DNA of 64,000 nt, taken from the NCBI GenBank assembly GCA_023630585.1, contig CM042568.1, forward strand, positions 4,910,516-4,974,515, read 5' to 3'. Below, one piece after another: positions 54,859-64,000 of the stretch. The notes under the pieces are model-generated. The model searched no databases. It was not told where the DNA came from and worked only from the letters and a program-made list of their open reading frames with translations. The number at the start of each line of letters is the position of its first letter. Position 1 is the stretch's first letter. Made by a program: the position numbers and the translations under genes. This DNA is from Cranoglanis bouderius (taxonomy: Eukaryota; Chordata; Actinopteri; Siluriformes; Cranoglanididae).

Positions 54859-55020
54859 CTTGAATATCTTTATGAAATTATTTCAAATACAGTTGTCATT
54901 ATTGGTATTTTGGTATTTATGTCTTAAGAGTTGCACTTATCTGCTAGAGACATTCCAGGTACAATAATGCTAACATGATATTATGGTGGAAGAATCCTAT
55001 AATGTCACCATCAGCAAATA

Positions 55021-55918
55021 AGCTGCATGTCCCTACGCAACTGGACCATGGACTTTCTGACCAACAGACCTCAGCATGTTAGGTCAGGTCACAACTACTC
55101 CACCACCATCACACTCAACACTGGCGTACCACAGGGCTGTGTGATTAGCCCGTTCCTCTACTCCCTCTTCACCCATGACTGCAGGCCTATGTATGGATCT
55201 AACTCCATCATCAAGTTTGCCGATGACACCACGGTGATCGGACTCATCAGTGACAATGATGAGACTGACTACAGGGCCAAGGTTAAGCACCTGGCCGCAT
55301 GGTGCGCTGATAATAACCTGCTCCTGAACACCAGAAAAACTAAGGAGCTCATTGTGGACTTCAGGAAAGAGAAGGGAGACACACATGACCCCATCCATAT
55401 AACAGCATGGCTGTTGAACGTGTCTCCAGCTTCAAGTTCCTGGGGATCCATATTTCAGATAACCTGTCCTGGATGAGCAACACCTCCAGCCTGGTTAAGA
55501 AGACCCATCAGCGCCTCTTCTTCTTGAGGACACTGAAGAAGAACCACCTGTCTGCTAACATTCTGGGTAACTTCTACCGCTGTGCAATTGAGAGCATCTT
55601 GACCAACTGTATCACAGTCTGGTATGGGAAATGCTCTGTCACTGACCGCAGGGCACTGCAGCGGGTGGTGAAAACTGCCCAACGCATCATAGGGACTCCA
55701 CTTCCTACTATTGAGGACGTCCAGAAGAAGAGATGTCTACGCCGGGCATGCACCATTCTCAAGGACCCCTCCCATCCTGCCCACAGTCTCTTCCAGCTGC
55801 TACCCTCCAAAAGGCGCTTCAGGAGCCTTCAGACCAAAACCAGTAGGTTTAGGAACAGCTTCTTCCCCACAGCTGTTTCCCTACTGAACTCTGTCCCTCG
55901 CTGAACCCTATATATATA
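55021..55918 (+). pseudogene. L2-like LINE fragment: reverse transcriptase C-terminal half
   Basis: Frame 1 (55027 to about 55400) has TGVPQGCVISPFLYSLF and IIKFADDTTVIGLI, the latter being the catalytic FADD box. A frame change near 55400 leads to frame 2 (55407-55904): VSSFKFLGIHISDNLSW, YRCAIESILTNCITVWYG, ending FFPTAVSLLNSVPR. The endonuclease and RT N-terminus are missing (5' truncation, usual for LINEs). The 3' untranslated part resumes at 57429 after a Tc1 insertion. Confidence 0.85.
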
Positions 55919-57425
55919 CAGGTGCATCTCAATAAATTAGAATGTCGTGGAAAACTTCATTTATTTCAGTAATTCAACTCAAATTGTGAAACTCATGTAT
56001 TAAATAAATTCAATGCACACAGACTGAAGTAGTTTAAGTCTTTGGTTCTTTTAATTGTGATGATTTTGGCTCACATTTAACAAAAACCCACCAATTCACT
56101 ATCTCAACAAATTAGAATACTTCATAAGACCAATAAAAAAAAACATTTTTAGTGAATTGTTGGCCTTCTGGAAAGTATGTTCATTTACTGTACATGTACT
56201 CAATACTTGGTAGGGGCTGCTTTTGCTTTAATTACTGCCTAAATTCGGCATGGCATGGAGGTGATCAGTTTGTGGCACTGCTGAGGTGGTATGGAAGCCC
56301 AGGTTTCTTTGACAGTGGCCTTCAGCTCATCTGCATTTTTTGGTCTCTTGTTTCTCATTTTCCTCATGACAATACCCCATAGATTCTCTATGGGGTTCAG
56401 GTCTGGTGAGTTTTCTGGACAGTCAAGCACACCAACACCATGGTCATTTAACCAACTTTTGGTGCTTTTGGCAGTGTGGGCAGGTGCCAAATCCTGCTGG
56501 AAAATGAAATCAGCATCTTCAAAAAGCTGGTCAGCAGAAGGAAGCATGAAGTGCTCCAAAATTTCTTGGTAAACGGGTGCAGTGACTTTGGTTTCCAAAA
56601 AACACAATGGACCAACACCAGCAGATGACATTGCACCCCAAATCATCACAGACTGTGGAAACTGAACACTGGACTTCAAGCAACTTGGGCTATGAGCTTC
56701 TCCGCCCTTCCTCCAGACTCTAGGACCTTGGTTTCCAAATGAAATACAACACTTGCTCTCATCTGAAAAGAGGACTTTGGACCACTGGGCAACAGTCCAG
56801 TTCTTCTTCTCCTTAGCCCAGGTAAGACGCCTCTGACGTTGTCTGTGGTTCAGGAGTGGCTTAACAAGAGGAATACGACAACTGTAGCCAAATTCCTTGA
56901 CACGTCTGTGTGTGGTGGTTCTTGATGCCTTGACCCCAGCCTCAGTCCATTCCTTGTGAAGTTCACTCAAATTCTTGAATCGATTTTGCTTGACGATCCT
57001 CATAAGGCTGCGGTTCTCTCGGTTGGTTGTGCATCTTTTTCTTCCACACTTTTTCCTTCCACTCAACTTTCTGTTAACATGCTTGGATACAGCACTCTGT
57101 GAACAGCCAGCTTCTTTGGCAATGAATGTTTGTGGCTTACCTAGTGAACCAAACTGAGAGACCATTTTGAAGGCTCAGGAAACCTTTGCAGGTGTTTTGA
57201 GTTGATTAGCTAATTGGCATGTCACCATATTCTAATTTGTTGAGATAGTGAATTGGTGGGTTTTTGTTAAATGTGAGCAAAAATCATCACAATTAAAAGA
57301 ACCAAAGACTTAAACTACTTCAGTCTGTGTGCATTGAATTTATTTAATACACGAGTTTCACAATTTGAGTTGAATTACTGAAATAAATGAACTTTTCCAT
57401 GACATTCTAATTTATTGAGATGCAC

Positions 57426-57428
<3 letters not shown>
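55919..57428 (-). mobile_element. Tc1-like transposon inserted in the LINE 3' UTR, near-intact
   Basis: Ends CAGGTGCATCTCAATAAATT and AATTTATTGAGATGCACCTG are perfect inverted repeats within a longer, about 200-bp, inverted terminal region, and TA flanks both sides. The target was a TA repeat in the LINE 3' region. Total length is 1510 bp. Very similar ends and a long open frame indicate recent insertion. Confidence 0.93.
56239..57165 (-). CDS. Tc1 transposase, 308 codons, likely C-terminally truncated
   Basis: One open frame covers the helix-turn-helix DNA-binding part (GKPQTFIAKEAGCSQSAVSK, then a second HTH ending VKASRTTTHRRVKEFGY) and the catalytic domain. The DD34E acids are visible in LFSDESK, FQQDLAPAHTAKS and SPDLNPIENLWG. 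It stops at SMPCRI with TAG; reading on gives AVIKAKAAP, the usual C-terminal wording, so one base change probably cut off the tail of about 15-20 residues. Acts in the nucleus, cutting and pasting the element at TA sites. Activity is possible but unproven. Confidence 0.88.
   Translation of the reverse strand: MVSQFGSLGKPQTFIAKEAGCSQSAVSKHVNRKLSGRKKCGRKRCTTNRENRSLMRIVKQNRFKNLSELHKEWTEAGVKASRTTTHRRVKEFGYSCRIPLVKPLLNHRQRQRRLTWAKEKKNWTVAQWSKVLFSDESKCCISFGNQGPRVWRKGGEAHSPSCLKSSVQFPQSVMIWGAMSSAGVGPLCFLETKVTAPVYQEILEHFMLPSADQLFEDADFIFQQDLAPAHTAKSTKSWLNDHGVGVLDCPENSPDLNPIENLWGIVMRKMRNKRPKNADELKATVKETWASIPPQQCHKLITSMPCRI

Positions 57429-57512
<84 letters not shown>
57429..57512. repeat. (TA)n microsatellite
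   Basis: About 84 bp of TA, continuous with the short TA tract at 55911-55918 before the transposon inserted. Confidence 0.95.
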
Positions 57513-57515
<3 letters not shown>

Positions 57516-57842
57516 ACATCTGTATATTTGTCCATACTGCACCTGTATATTTGCCCTTTAATATAGAACATCTGTATATTTTGCCCATACTTCATCTGTA
57601 TATTTACTGTATATTAATGCTAATTTATCCCCACCTCTTACACTGCTAATTTATTTATTCCCACCTGTTACATTGCCCTTATCTGTACATAACTGCTCAT
57701 TTAACTTATCTGTACATAACTGCACATACTGTATATATTGCACTTGCTGCTCTTGCACTTCTGATTGGATGTTAAACTGCATTTCGTTACCTTGTATTTA
57801 TACATGTGTAATGGCAATAAAGTTGAATCTAATCTAATCTAA
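57513..57842 (+). mobile_element. 3' UTR and tail of the L2-like LINE
   Basis: Short repeats of the type CTGTATATTTGCCC and CTGTACATAACTGC lead to TGTAATGGCAATAAAGTTGAA and a terminal TCTAA repeat (57826-57841), the kind of 3' tail expected for L2-group LINEs. Confidence 0.8.
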
Positions 57843-58330
57843 AAAAATGTTACATCACTGAGTTGGAGGATTTATAAGTAACTAGTTTGTGTGTAAGTAA
57901 CTAGTATATTCTATCGCATTGTCTAAGATCTGCATTATTTTATTTACATTTTCATATAGGTGATTATTCCTATAAAGGTTGCTATTCAGTGATCTTTCAT
58001 TTCAGTTTAATGCAAAATATAAACATGTAATTTGAGACATTTCAGTACAAATATCCATGTCATAGTGCACGGTTTTAGATGTAGCAATATTGTAACCTTG
58101 AATTTTAAATGATTTCATCCATTAAAGTTGGGAGAACAGCCTCCAGTAGGCTTAGTTTCTGATTAAATCAAACTGTTTCAGGAATTAATAAGACATATGC
58201 TTGCTACATCATATTAAATGGATGCTAATGACCTCCCATACAGAAATCTGATATCTGAACATATATTTCCATATATCCGAGAAAGGATTTTATATATGCT
58301 ACATGTATAGTCATATATGATCAAAACATA
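57843..58330. other. AT-rich intergenic stretch, no gene recognised
   Basis: No exon, transposon end or RNA gene could be identified. Confidence 0.35.
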
Positions 58331-59060
58331 TACTGTTGCAATCAAAATTATTCAACTCCCATTGCAAATCAGGTTTATTGTCAAAATTGACAGACTTTCA
58401 GCCGTTTGCAATGAACAAATCAAACAAAAGCAATTGAAATAGTTCAACACAACGAATGCTTCAAGTGGTTTCCCCAAATTCAACTGACAATGCAACTTAT
58501 AATGACTTCTCCAGGATCAAAATTATTCAACCCCCAGAATAGAATCCCTCACAACAGCACAAATATGCAAAACAGGTGTTGTCTCAAGCACACTTGATGC
58601 AACTAATCAAGGGCTTCATTAGTTGCACCAAGTGTGCTTGAGCTGGAACAGATGATATACCTGAACTGGCTAGGTGCAGAAAATACATGAAATACCTGGA
58701 CGGGGCAGAAAAAGGAAGCTATCAATGGCTGCAACCAGATTTCTGAGAAGGCAGGTTGTGAAAAACCCTCGAGTGACTGCAAAAGATCTGCAGCAAGACT
58801 TGGTGGCAACAGACACTGAGGTTTCAGTGAGCACAGTAAGGCACATATTAAACGCAGAAGGTTTCCATGCCAGAACTCCAAGACGTTCACCACTACTGAC
58901 CCAAAAGCACAAGAAAAGTTGGCTCAAAATCATATAAATAAACCACAGAAGTTTTGGGATTCTCAAAAAAAAATGAAACAAAACTGGAACTTTTGGGCAT
59001 GATGGGTCAGCGGTGTGTCTGGAGAAAGAAGAATGAAGAATGAACACTCGGTCCACCGTC
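58331..59060 (+). mobile_element. Truncated Tc1-like transposon
   Basis: The left end reads TTGCAATCAAAATTATTCAA at 58335, with a subterminal repeat ATCAAAATTATTCAACCCCC near 58515. The transposase N-terminus at 58674-58937 encodes RKRKLSMAATRFLRRQVVKN and VSVSTVRHILNAEGFHARTP. It breaks up after about 59040 (GQRCVWRKKNEE), so the catalytic half and right end are missing. Confidence 0.8.
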
Positions 59061-60220
59061 AAGCATATGTCAAAATTATATTTGTTACTCATACAAATAT
59101 ACATGTAAATATAGGGAGGCAGCATATATAGCTTACATACATAGCACAATAATAATTTCAGTTTTGTAAATTGATTCATGGATTTTCAGGAAAAGAAATC
59201 TAAGAGATTTATAAATGACCATTTGCTTTCATAAAAGCATATATTGTTTTAGCTAGAAGCCCTAGTATGTTACATCTGTTGCACTGCATGTAAAACTGTT
59301 TACCTGTAGTGTCCCTGTTAAATACATTAACAATACACAATGTTCATTTATATCCATCTAGATGTGTGAGTTTAATATCTGTCCAGATGTAAGAGTGTGT
59401 GAGGAATACTTTTTTTTATTCCAAATGCCACCCTGAGAAACTAAACAACGTAAATAGGTATGTATATAGGTAAATGTGTATTAAGTTTTATATAAGAGAT
59501 TTCTAAAGAACTGAATGTTCAAAAACCCTAGCAAACTTAGGCTTATGATAACATAGCATACTGTATACGACAGTGCTGTCGAATTCTCCATTCTGATTGG
59601 TCAAAACGTGCTCATTAATTCCTCTCACAGGTTTATATTAAAGCACTCGTGCATACGTACGTTATCATTTCTATAACAACAGCTTACACAGTGACTTGTA
59701 CAGCGGATGCACCACATACTGTAAACAGGTTTAAAACGTGTAATTGTTGATTTTTTTTTTTTTTATAGGTTTTCTCTGAGGAAATATCTGTTTAGCGTTT
59801 TTGGAAGGAGTCTCCAATGTCAGCTTTTCGTTACAGTCAGAGGTAAAGCTGTCCAACACAGGAACGTTTTCGACAGATGACTTTTTGTGCTTTGTGTTAA
59901 GCTGTTTATTTATTTATTTGTTTTTATTAACTACAGTATAGAGACAAAGAAAGGCTGATGAGGGAACAACTGTTTATAGCTGCTGTAATATCAGTAATAA
60001 CAGGATCTATCTAGTTTCATGGCTGTTCCACAACATTAAAGGAGATATTACTATATTAGTGCAATTACTGTAGAATAGCCACCTTAAATCTAATGTTTTT
60101 CTTATAAGGTTTTAATATTTGACTGTGAGTGTTTCCACAGTAATGCTGAAGTGGCACATCCGTACAGATTTAAATCTGAGATCGTTATCTAGGTCTGACA
60201 TTTGGGGTCTAACTTAGAAA
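59061..60220. other. Intergenic stretch upstream of gene H
   Basis: No gene recognised. About 59570-59730 contains TCCATTCTGATTGGTCAAAA and TTTCTATAACAACAGC, a wording common in dispersed fish repeats. No TATATAAG box like that of the other lectin genes was found before gene H. Confidence 0.35.
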
Positions 60221-60228
60221 CAGCAAGC

Positions 60229-63200
60229 ATGGTTTGTCAGATCAGATTTCCTTTGCTGTTTGTCATCTGCATGGCTTCAACAGCTTTTGGTAAGTTTTAT
60301 ATCCTGAAGTAGGCCTATCAGTTTACTAATTGAGAAATGCTGTTTACACTGGTATGTATTTAAATCTTCACAACAATATACAGAGTCTTAAATCCTTCCC
60401 GATTCTTTCTGTAGAAAAGTGATTGTGCACATGTCTAATCATATGACTGGGGGAAAATTAAAATTTTTTTGAGAAATCTAGCTGACACTTTCAGCACCAC
60501 AGGCCTGTATAGAAAAATAGTAACTTCTTTGTCTTTCCATTTTCCAGCGTCTAAGTGGGATGAATGGGTGAAAGGTAAAATGTAGAGTTGTGATTTTAAT
60601 CGAATTGTGCAAAAAAACAAAAAAAGGCTATTGTTATATTGTGATTATTATTTTATTATTATTATTATTATTTTTTAGATTCCTTGCAACGTACAGACCC
60701 TGAATATGAGTATTTTTCTTTGGAGGGACCTACATGCTCGCCTTACTGTCCATCAGGATGGGTAAACTACGGCAGACGCTGCTTCTTGTATGTTGCTCAG
60801 CCCATGAACTGGATCTCTGCTGAGGTAAACCACATTTCCTTTATTTCCTTCAAGTCACAGCTCATGAGTTAAGAAATAATTAAGAAAGAAAACTCTAGAG
60901 ATCTACTCAGATCACTCTGATGCACATCTGGTGTGATGAAGTGTGTATATTGTATAGCATTTTACTACACTTTTTAGCTTTGAGATAAACATGTGTTTGC
61001 GGTTACTCGTACTACTCTATCTTGCATTAATTGCATCACTTAGCACCAGCACTCATGTTTACGCATGCTTCATAAAACTAACTTCCTGTACGTTTATCAC
61101 TGTTCACGGTTCTTTAACAGTAGATGCTTGGCGTATAAACGTATCTGTCAAATGAATAACTATAGATGTAAATGTCATTTAAAATAAAATGCACTCCCTG
61201 GCAGCAGGCTATTTCCTTTTTTAAGTTCTTATTTAATTCTGCTTTCTGTAACTGGGTTCTTTGTCTTAAGACTGTCTACGGCTAAGTTTTCAAACTCACC
61301 AGATCAGATGAAGTAATGCACATGAGAATTTCCGAGCTCAGTGATATTTATTACTGAATTTTGAAATATCTTACTACTTACTAACTAATCTCTTTTCAGC
61401 TGTTGCACTTTATTTTAGCACAGCACTTTTAATCTCTCCTTTTAGCGTTGCGACTTTTCATTTTATTTGACTTGATATCATTCTTTTCTTTTATGAGCAC
61501 CTTTCAGTTTACTTATTTGTCTTATGCATTTTATTTTCTTATTTATCTCTATGTAAAGCACTTTGAATTACCTCTGCGTGTATTCCTTTAAAATATTAGA
61601 ATAGAGTAGGAGCTTTAATACTAACACTTCTTATCCTATTCTCAATGAACACTGCCTGCATGATTTTTTTATTTTTTTATTTTTTTATGCACAAATGTTG
61701 TTTTTTTACTTTCTAGAAACACTGTCTGGATCTTGGTGGCAACTTGGTCTCGATACACAGTGAAGATGAATATCAGGTAGTCAAGGCCCTTATCCGTGCT
61801 CAAGACCCCAAAGAGAATCCGACATGGATCGGCCTTAATAGCTGTGTGGAGGTAAAAGAACAGTGAACAGATTTTCAGCCCTGTCACAGAGTCAAACAAA
61901 AACAACTGCCAACTACAATGAGTCCTCAAAAAGTGACATTTTGTGCATTCATTGATTTTTAAAAAAAAATCTATTTAAATTTGTCTCAGGAAGACAAACT
62001 GATGCAAAACAGAAAAATGACATCATGCATACCAGTTCGAAATCTAAATACAAAGAAGTGAGCTAGGGTTGTTTTTTTGGTTGGTTGTTTTTTTGTTTTT
62101 TTTTTACTTATAAGCTCAGTCAAATATAGTGGGGTTCAAAAGTCTGAGAACACTAGTGAAAATGTTTCTATTGCATTAGTTTCTAATTTAATACAACAAT
62201 TTGCACTATAAATTATATTATTAGCAATAACTTGAGTGAAAAGTAGAATCTTTGAAATACTACATGAATTTCAGAGTTTCTTAGCATTTGGTGCGTCCCG
62301 TTTTTTGGTTTAATGACAGTGTGCACTCGGGTTGGCATGGACTCCACAAGTTTGTGCAAAACCTTATGATCCATTTTAGATCAGCTCCATCGGAGTGTCG
62401 TCTGAACACATGCTCCGATAGAAGAGATTAGACTGTGCAAAAGTTTTAGGCACCCTGTTTTTTTCTTTACTACAAACTTTGTTATAGATTTTTTTATTTT
62501 ATGACTTCTACATGATCAAGTCAGTACAAAAACGGTACAAAAGTCAGTACAAAAAAAGTACATTTTAGATTCCCATACATTAGTTTTCTAGCACAAAATT
62601 AAATGTTACAGTAAAATGTTTGTATGTCATTAAAGAAAGCAGCATATTACGTAAGAGACACTTTTCAGACAAAAAACACAATGAAGGCTGCTGGGTTTTG
62701 CTGCAAAAATAAGAAGCGAGTGCGAAAGTCAAAGTCTCCAGAAGAACTGTGTCTGGTTCTGCAAGATGCTCAATAAAACTTACCAGCTCATTTCCTTATA
62801 AAACTGCACACATTGTACCGGAGACTACTATTTTTATTTATTTAAATTTTTTTTGTCACACCAGATATTGATTTTGTTTTATTTACTACTGTTTACTGCT
62901 CTTTACCGTTTTTTTTTTTTTTTTTTTTGTTAATGTAGAAACATTTCATTTCATTATTTTGAAGGCCTCTTTGCTCTACAGCATTTCTTTGCATGTGCCT
63001 AAAACTTCTGCACAGTCCTGTAAATAGTGATCTAGAAATAGTGCAGAATATTGAATATTACCTATTCAGTATATTGAACATTTATTTTCTTTGTTTTAAA
63101 TATATTTCTGAATTCTAAAACGTTGTTTATTTCCAATTTTAAATGAAAAAATAAATAATTAAAATCCCAGATTTTCAGTGTGGTTTCAGACTTTTGGACC

Positions 63201-63612
63201 CCACTGTAAATGAAAACAAGGAACGCATATAACTGTATAGTGCATGATTTTTCCACTCAAACAGTCAGATTCATAAATTACAGCCTGTTGCCCTGCCGTT
63301 TTTGTTCCCACCTGTTTAGAGATTTAACTATTTTTGGTCTGACGGCACCAGATTAACTTTCACCAAATGGAATCCAGACGAACCCAATTTTCAATATAAA
63401 GAGTGCTGTGTGCATGTGAACTTTTCTGGTAAGTTGAGCCTCTTGTGTAACTGCGTTGTTTCTTTATCAATTCATGTGTCACTTAACTGAATTACATTTT
63501 TATCTCTCTCTCTCTCTTTTTTTTTTTTTTTCTGTCTGCAGTCTTTATGAACTGGAATGACATCCCATGTGTTACCAAATATCCCTTTGTGTGTGGCAAG
63601 AGGCTTAAGTGA
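60229..63612 (+). CDS. Gene H: divergent secreted C-type lectin
   Basis: Exons 60229-60289, 60548-60574, 60679-60824, 61717-61851, 63320-63428 and 63542-63612 join in phase to 182 residues. The signal peptide MVCQIRFPLLFVICMASTA differs from the MARQTE type. There is no 24-nt exon and no upstream ORF. The fifth-exon equivalent is 27 bases longer than in A, giving a linker TDPEYEYFSLEGPTCSPYC before the CTLD. EPN is at 144-146 and WND at 164-166. Two acidic changes flank the site (PDEPNFQYKE). Sequence and exon structure make this the most distant member of the cluster, probably the oldest branch. Confidence 0.87.
62129..63210. mobile_element. Tc1-type element in gene H intron 6
   Basis: Inverted ends: GTGGGGTTCAAAAGTCTGAGA at about 62130 and CAGACTTTTGGACCCCACTG at about 63187. 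Only short transposase-like traces remain (GCACTCGGGTTGGCATGGAC near 62324). It was itself hit by a second element at 62429-63021. Confidence 0.7.
62429..63021. mobile_element. Nonautonomous element nested in the gene H intronic Tc1
   Basis: Ends GACTGTGCAAAAGTTTTAGG and CCTAAAACTTCTGCACAGTC. The interior matches 29411-30014 in inverse orientation, including the CACAATGAAGGCTGCTGGGT block near 62678. Confidence 0.75.
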
Positions 63613-63734
63613 TAGACTCTCACAGCCTGACCATGCCAAGTGTAATGAACTTTTTCTTCCTTGTTCTCAACTGGCACAAACACATTTGTAAATCACAAAT
63701 GTGGATACATATTATAGCATGTAATGCATATCAA

Positions 63735-63740
63735 AATAAA
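63735..63740 (+). terminator. Polyadenylation signal of gene H
   Basis: AATAAA 123 bases after the stop codon. Confidence 0.6.
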
Positions 63741-63741
63741 T

Positions 63742-64000
63742 GAACAAAATCTTCATACATGGATGAATTCTTTCTTAATTGTATTATTTGGTACTTACAC
63801 AGCTGTTTGACTTATGAGATGCATTTATCTACTGGTGACAGTATTATGCCTATAATATTAATAATAATCAACAACAGGGTGGTGTGATACATCCCCATGC
63901 GAAGTGGAGTTACTGTTACTACCATGAAATTGATTCATTTCCTTATACAGCACATCCTGAAGTGTTTCATAGCCATTTGCAGCCATTTGCCAATGATTAC
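63742..64000. other. Downstream flank of gene H, nothing recognised
   Basis: Short non-coding end of the window without exon or repeat ends that I can identify. Confidence 0.3.

Overview
This looks like vertebrate, most likely teleost, nuclear DNA. It is AT-rich, with small introns flanked by GT..AG, long TA and CA microsatellites, many Tc1/mariner relics and two LINE families. A catfish-like genome would fit, but the sequence alone does not fix the species. There is no prokaryotic gene organisation.

The genic content is one family: a cluster of secreted C-type lectin-domain (CTLD) genes of the ladderlectin / nattectin / type II antifreeze-like kind. I assembled exons by splice sites and phase. 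Gene A (+, 7481-10120), gene C (-, 21141-23798), gene F (+, 44843-48111) and gene H (+, 60229-63612) read as complete 181-182 residue proteins: signal peptide, short acidic stub, CTLD with EPN and WND calcium/sugar motifs. Gene B (-, 14001-16620) and gene G (+, 52339-54703) are readable if a 24-nt exon with no GT donor is skipped. Gene D (-, 24620-26941) and gene E (+, 38131-38475) are pseudogenes.

Layout: 1-6.9 kb holds Tc1 elements and other repeats. From 6.9 to 24.4 kb there is a very large inverted duplication: left arm about 6934-13024 with gene A, spacer about 13025-18017 with gene B, right arm about 18018-24353 with gene C. From 24.4 to 28.2 kb there is a direct copy of the gene B unit, carrying pseudogene D. 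28.2-33.4 kb holds repeats and a diverged third copy of the arm sequence. 33.45-37.49 kb is an almost full-length LINE on the minus strand. 38-42.3 kb has pseudogene E and three Tc1 relics, the last containing a perfect 41-bp palindrome. 42.9-44.3 kb is a foldback-like element. 44.7-48.2 kb is gene F. 50.6-52.2 kb is a Tc1 element inserted exactly at the TATA region of gene G (52.2-54.8 kb). 55.0-57.8 kb is an L2-like LINE fragment interrupted by a Tc1 element with an almost intact transposase. 60.2-63.7 kb is the divergent gene H, with nested transposons in intron 6.

The biological theme is a young, rapidly rearranging innate-immunity or serum-lectin cluster. Copies differ in promoter integrity, a cassette exon, N-terminal cysteines and a sugar-site residue. 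Intact copies share a TATA box, a GGGGAAGTTTC-like upstream block and a ten-codon upstream ORF overlapping the start codon. All exon models come from reading the sequence and have no transcript support here.
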